A stretch of DNA of 64,000 bases from Epiperipatus broadwayi. Its lineage: Eukaryota; Onychophora; Udeonychophora; Euonychophora; Peripatidae. The DNA is taken from the NCBI GenBank assembly GCA_028023455.1, contig JAQFVV010006622.1:186001-250000 (forward strand), in the 5' to 3' direction. The translations under genes and the position numbers were made by a program. The notes beneath the pieces were generated by a model. It saw nothing but the letters and a program-made list of their open reading frames with translations, was not told where the DNA came from and made no database searches. Below are positions 60,070 to 64,000 of this stretch, one piece after another (position 1 is the first letter of the stretch; each line of letters starts with the position of its first letter).

Positions 60070-60714
60070 AATATGTTGGACTATTTCCATCATCTTTCAT
60101 TTAAATGTTCAATGTATAGAAAATTTTAAACTTTATTTAATCTTTTCAAATACAATCAACTTGTTAATAATAACACACAAATAGACAATACAGGTCAGTA
60201 ATTACACATTGTTTTGAATAGTATTTACCACTCTTCTTCAGGTGATGCTGACTTGACCAGTGAGAGTATTCACATAGGAGTCAAATTGACACCTTTAGAT
60301 ACTCGAATATTGAATTTAAGACAAATACTCTAACCAACTGAACTATCCTATCACCTTTAGATTCTCAAATATTGCATTCATGACAAATACCCTAACCAAC
60401 TGAGCTCTCCTGTTTAAGGATAGTTCAATTGGTTAGAGCATTTACCTTAAATTTGATAGTTGATTAGACCATTTGCCTTAATTTCGGTATTTGAGAATCT
60501 AAATGTGTGAGTTTGATTTCTATGTGAATACTATCACTGGTCAGCCAGTAGAATGGAGAATACTACTACTCAAAATGTTGGATAATACTAAACTGTGTTG
60601 TCTATTTGTGTGCTATTATTAACAAGTTGTTTGCATTTCAAATGCTCAAATAAAGTTAAAAATTTGCTATACATTCAACATTTACTAAAGATCATGGAAA
60701 TAGTCCAACATATT
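60070..60714. mobile_element. Penelope-tail/tRNA-like palindromic element
   Basis: Inverted arms (about 60070-60345 and 60425-60714) each run from a terminal segment (TTGGACTATTTCCATCAT) through TTGTTAATAATAACACAC and a body (GACTTGACCAGTGAGAG or its inverse) to a tRNA-like head (for example GATAGTTCAATTGGTTAGAG). Between the arms lies a second partial head (about 60350-60415). The terminal segment is shared with the Penelope-like element next door. Confidence 0.78.
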
Positions 60715-61534
60715 AAGACATATAATATACCATCATCACATACTTTCAAAAAAATATCAGGAATACATTCATATGCAAAATTTCAACTAGATTGGAAATA
60801 GGTAAATGGAACAAAATTGAATTACAAGATTTTATCATGACAAAAAACAGTGAGAAATAAAAGCATGCATATATATATAGTATATAAAATACCCATTTTC
60901 TTTGCATTTCATTGTAGAGTTGAAATAAATACATTTTTATAGACAAATAATAACAGATTACAAAATAACGGGGGAAAAAAACCCAATCACTATAATGAAA
61001 CAAAAGAATGACAAAATATTTCATCACTATAGATTTATTTTATCATAAAAGAGCAATACAGATTTTTATTTAGTTTACAGAAGATATTGAAAAAATATAT
61101 GTATTATTTAATATTTTATACGTCTATTCTCAGCAAGCCCATGTAATATTTAAAAGTGATAGAAGGTAACCTATTATATTGATAATGTTATTTTTTATAT
61201 AATATAAAGAACGTTAATAAGAACTTAAATACAGAAAAGAGAAAGAAGACTTTTAGAAAAGAATGCACCTGTTTTCATGTTGAAATAATGTAACTATAGT
61301 CCATGGAAATTTAATTTCTGAAGATTTGTGATGATAGTACTTTAGGTCCACTTATATATTGGATTATTTCCATCATCTAATATTTCATGTCTTTAGAAAA
61401 ATTTAACTTTTATTTAAATATTTCAATTACATTCAACTGTTAGTAATAGCACATAGTTTAAAATATGCACAATGTTTCAAGAAATATTATTCTCCTCTTT
61501 TCTTCTGGTATTGCTGGCCTGACCAGTGACCGTA

Positions 61535-61625
61535 CTATCACTGGAATCAAACCTGGATCCTTAGATTCTTGAATACTGAATTTTAAGGTAACCCTCTAAC
61601 CAACTGAGCCATTCTTCCAAAGGCA
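61535..61625 (-). repeat. tRNA-like unit at the end of the Penelope-like element
   Basis: The minus strand reads GAATGGCTCAGTTGGTTAGA, an A-box region like that of common elongator tRNAs, with a B-box-like CAGGTTTGATTCCAG about 45 bp on, then a GGTCACTGGTCAGGCCAGCA body. The same unit occurs at 33.2 kb and 60.3 kb without RT. Confidence 0.7.
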
Positions 61626-61639
61626 ACAGTCAATAGAAA

Positions 61640-62040
61640 TTTCAGACATATCTATAATGTTCCTCATGATTTCTCCACTTTTTCCTAAGAGTGAAGTTGA
61701 TTTGTGGTCTTCACACACTGTGTATAGTCTTACTAGATTGACTTATGGAGTTATTTACCATAGCCATATGAGCAGATACTTTGAATTTTCTTCTTTGTGC
61801 CTTTTCATTTCTATCCAATATCTTCATATTTTCCCAATGATCTGCTATCTTAGACACATCCATTTTTCTCTTCTAATCACCATTTTTTCTTGCAATCACT
61901 TTTTAATGAGGCAACTGCTTTTACCAATATACAATCTTCCAAATTCACATGGTATTTCACAGTTTCAGTTTTTTCTCTTCAGCATTTTATCTTTGCGCTT
62001 TGTAAATGTTAGAATTCCTCATAATGTGGTATGACTCTGA
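61640..62040 (-). pseudogene. GIY-YIG endonuclease remnant of the Penelope-like element
   Basis: The minus-strand frame at 61961-61914 reads EIPCEFGRLYIGKS, matching the Cys-containing YIG core of Penelope endonucleases. A DHWENMKILDRN-like stretch follows downstream (about 61830) where the family usually has an His-x-H/IDW region. Stops break the frame. In intact elements this domain nicks target DNA to prime reverse transcription. Confidence 0.75.
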
Positions 62041-62280
62041 AAAGCAGTTCTGATTTTATATTGATTGCAATTTTCCTTAATTTGTTTGCTATTTTTGGGA
62101 TGCATGGGTATACTACAGTACCAATATTTTTTTCTTTTGATAGTTTTTTTGTTGTCTATTTAAGGTTTTCTTAATAACAGCTGATAGATAACTATTTTCC
62201 ATAAGAGTTTGTTCTGTATAGATCTTTTCTTTTTTCAAATAGCTGGTTTTTGAATAAACTTTTTTTGCTCTGTTCCATAG

Positions 62281-62972
62281 TTAGGGTATAAATCCATGGT
62301 TTGTGTTTTTGGTGTGATTGGTAGTATAGGCTAAGAATTTTCCTGTATGTGTGGGTTTTTGGTAAACTGTAGTTTTGATTTTGCCCTGAGGAAGTCTTGT
62401 CACAAAAACATCTAAGAATGGCAATTTTTGTTCTTGTTCTGATTCTATTGTGAATTTAATTGAAGAGGATATATTATTGACGTTTCCAGAAAGTTTGTAG
62501 CATTGCTTCATCATGTGGCCATACAAAACATGTATCGCCACCATAGCAAAGCCAAACTTTGGATAGATATGGAGCATGACTGTGGTTTCAAGTTCTTCTG
62601 TGTAAATTTTGCTAATCAGGAATGACAATGGTGAGCCCATAGCCATTTCTTGATTTTGTTGGAAGAATTTCTTTGTCATATTGAAAGAAGGTTGTTGTTA
62701 TACAGAATGTTAATAGTTCCATTATACTATCAATAGGAAGAGTTGTTCTGATTTGTAAGATATTTTTTCTTTACAATAGACAATGTTTCTTCACATGGTA
62801 CAATTGTGAATAAATTTTTCAAACCAAAGCTTACTAGTAGGTCAGTTATTTCAATTTTCATGTTCTTGATTAATTCTATAAAGTGTCTAGAATTCCTGAG
62901 AAAGGACTGAGTCATGTATGCCAAAGGACTAAGAACTTTGAGAAGAAATCTTGACAAATTTTTGCAAGGCAA
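62281..62972 (-). pseudogene. Penelope-like reverse transcriptase remnant
   Basis: Minus-strand frames 62972-62730 and 62679-62281 carry successive RT blocks. The first shows LLVSFGLKNLFTIVP, where the family has Asp in place of the Gly (motif A). The second shows MAMGSPLS (motif B). The catalytic YxDD block is found only in a shifted frame near 62540 and reads YGGD. LPFLDVFVTR and TVYQKPTHTG are the typical C-terminal Penelope blocks. At least three frame changes are needed to read through, and both catalytic acid sites are damaged, so the enzyme is non-functional. Confidence 0.88.
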
Positions 62973-63087
62973 ATTTTGAAAACTATATACTAATCTTTGG
63001 GCTATTACTATTGGAATATTTAAATAAAGTTAATTTTTTAAAGACATTCAATACTTAATATTAGATGATGGAAATAATCTAGTATAC

Positions 63088-63749
63088 ATATACAATGTAA
63101 ATTTAATATTGCTAATGTCCCCCCCCCAAAAAAAAAAAAATGTAGAAAATAGTATGTATTTGATCTCTGTTTATTGAGGATTCTCCATCACCTTCAATAT
63201 ATTATGTAATTAATGATATGATGTGTGAATTCAACAAAGTTAACATTTTTGAATAATTGTTAAATTTGTGGAATTAAAATTGTGTTTAAATTACAATCAC
63301 AATTGTTGATCTAATGACTTTCTTTAGATAAAATAAGAGTGTGAATTTATTTTTCCCTCTTAATGTAAACATCACTGGAAAAGAAATAATATTTGTTATT
63401 ATCAGTGTGTGTATATATATAAAACATTGGAATTAACTCTATAGCCATTTTATAGCATGACTGATTAGCAAGATAGAATTTTTTTAAAATCACACTCATT
63501 AAAGTCACATGACTTGTGAATGACAAATCTTAGTTTACTTAATAAATTATCCATATTATTTATAAAATATGTTTTTTTGATTTTTCTTGTCTTCAAATCA
63601 CTTTCCATATGCAAATAAAAAACATTAAAGAGAATAAAGATGGAACACTATGTTTAATGTATAAGGATGAATATAGAATAAGACTCAACAAATTGAAAAA
63701 TAAATTTTATTTTATTGGATAGTTATTCTGTGGATATAATAAAAATAGA
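63088..63749. other. AT-rich intergenic sequence
   Basis: A C-run followed by an A-run (63120-63140) and otherwise featureless sequence. Confidence 0.5.
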
Positions 63750-63875
63750 TATATAACCCAGTATTTCCAGACTAGTTTCTGGCTTGTGGCCTTCATCAGT
63801 GAGGAGCCTTGGATCTGAGAGCACTGCACCTAGATCTTAGGTTCTGATGCAACCCTCCCGCAGCCACTTTTTATC
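63750..63875 (-). mobile_element. HHR family-2 copy, partial
   Basis: Shares about 50 contiguous bases with the 47.5 kb copy through the ribozyme, then diverges on both sides. A GC-richer segment (GCTGCGGGAGGGTTGCATC on the minus strand) follows on the right. TSDs were not found, so ends are approximate. Confidence 0.7.
63755..63814 (-). ncRNA. Hammerhead ribozyme, family 2, stem I eroded
   Basis: CTGATGA (63794-63800), stem II, GAAA (63776-63779), the ACTAGT stem III and the GTC triplet are identical to the 47.5 kb copy. The 3' strand of stem I reads TGGAAA instead of TGGGGA, leaving four of six inner pairs. Activity is doubtful. Confidence 0.6.
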
Positions 63876-64000
63876 TCCACTTATCTATAAAACTATGAGT
63901 CTTAAATTGAAAACACTATAATATTTTCAATCCAAGCTCATTAGCTTATATAGGCATATAGGTCTGAACTCAGTTCAGTACCTATACATTTTTGTGTCTT

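Larger units (their letters stand above)
61313..63087 (-). mobile_element. Decayed Penelope-like retroelement bounded by inverted repeats
   Basis: Order on the minus strand: terminal repeat (63083-62999), reverse transcriptase remnant, GIY-YIG endonuclease remnant, a tRNA-like unit with A box TGGCTCAGTTGGTTAGAG and B-like GGTTTGATTCC (about 61620-61545), then an oppositely oriented terminal repeat (61455-61363). The RT-then-GIY-YIG order defines Penelope-like elements of the EN+ type, and inverted terminal repeats are known in that group. Frameshifts and lost catalytic residues show it is dead. Confidence 0.85.

Noticed and set aside
61363-61455. A hammerhead inside the Penelope terminal repeat
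   Set aside because: Such ribozymes are known in this group, but no CTGANGA and GAAA pair with usable stems occurs in these repeats.
61657-62034. 125-codon plus-strand ORF
   Set aside because: It lies antisense to the GIY-YIG remnant of the Penelope-like element, which explains the openness.

Overview
This window looks like a piece of an animal nuclear genome. It is roughly three-quarters A+T by eye and sparse in genes. It is rich in microsatellites, foldback repeats, tRNA-derived SINEs and remnants of Penelope-like, hAT, Harbinger-like and LTR elements. The one convincing protein gene belongs to the Mab-21/cGAS-like nucleotidyltransferase family. Together with a Penelope-like element that has a GIY-YIG module and hammerhead-bearing repeats, this suggests a lophotrochozoan, perhaps a mollusc. 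That assignment is an inference and no lineage marker is decisive.

Layout. 0.1-0.85 kb: a long foldback repeat carrying one hammerhead ribozyme (HHR) per arm, on opposite strands. 2.0-3.5 kb: an LTR fragment and a 41-bp minisatellite split by a Harbinger-like element. 3.9-5.0 kb: a 51-bp duplication and a degenerate short-period array. 5.4-5.95 kb: an unexplained GC-rich island. 10.6-17.2 kb: further foldbacks, a SINE with perfect target-site duplications (TSDs), and two HHR-related elements with 13-bp TSDs. 18.1 kb: a tRNA-Gly-derived sequence. 20.7-21.1 kb: a broken coding remnant. 21.4-22.2 kb: a non-autonomous hAT element. 27-31 kb: diverged tandem duplications and a third hammerhead-like repeat. 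32.4-33.7 kb: a SINE, a tRNA-like/Penelope-tail unit and a monomeric HHR repeat with TSDs. 34.6-37.6 kb: the Mab-21-like gene. 38.7-40.1 kb: trinucleotide arrays. 41.4-42.2 kb: a 330-bp satellite-like array. 44.9-45.9 kb: a large decayed HHR foldback. 47.3-47.6 kb: a compact second-family HHR retroposon. 49.1-49.6 kb: T-rich low-complexity sequence. 57.6-58.0 kb: a very long trinucleotide array. 59.3 kb: a short, extremely GC-rich retrocopy. 60.0-63.1 kb: a Penelope-related palindrome and a decayed Penelope-like element bounded by inverted repeats. 63.75-63.85 kb: another second-family HHR copy.

The most interesting system is the set of short mobile repeats that encode type-I-like hammerhead ribozymes. 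At least two unrelated families are present. In each, a complete core (CUGAUGA, GAAA and a cleavage triplet) sits on a paired stem I and an extremely short self-complementary stem III. Family 1 also has Pol III-like A and B boxes downstream of the ribozyme. Copies in both families are bounded by 13-15 bp TSDs, and several exist as head-to-head palindromes, so both strands encode a ribozyme. The layout resembles animal retrozymes or Penelope-associated HHR elements combined with SINE-type promoters. Activity and mobilisation are inferred, not shown. The Mab-21-like gene has an unusually large insertion, about 600 residues, between its catalytic motifs and is the second main point of interest.
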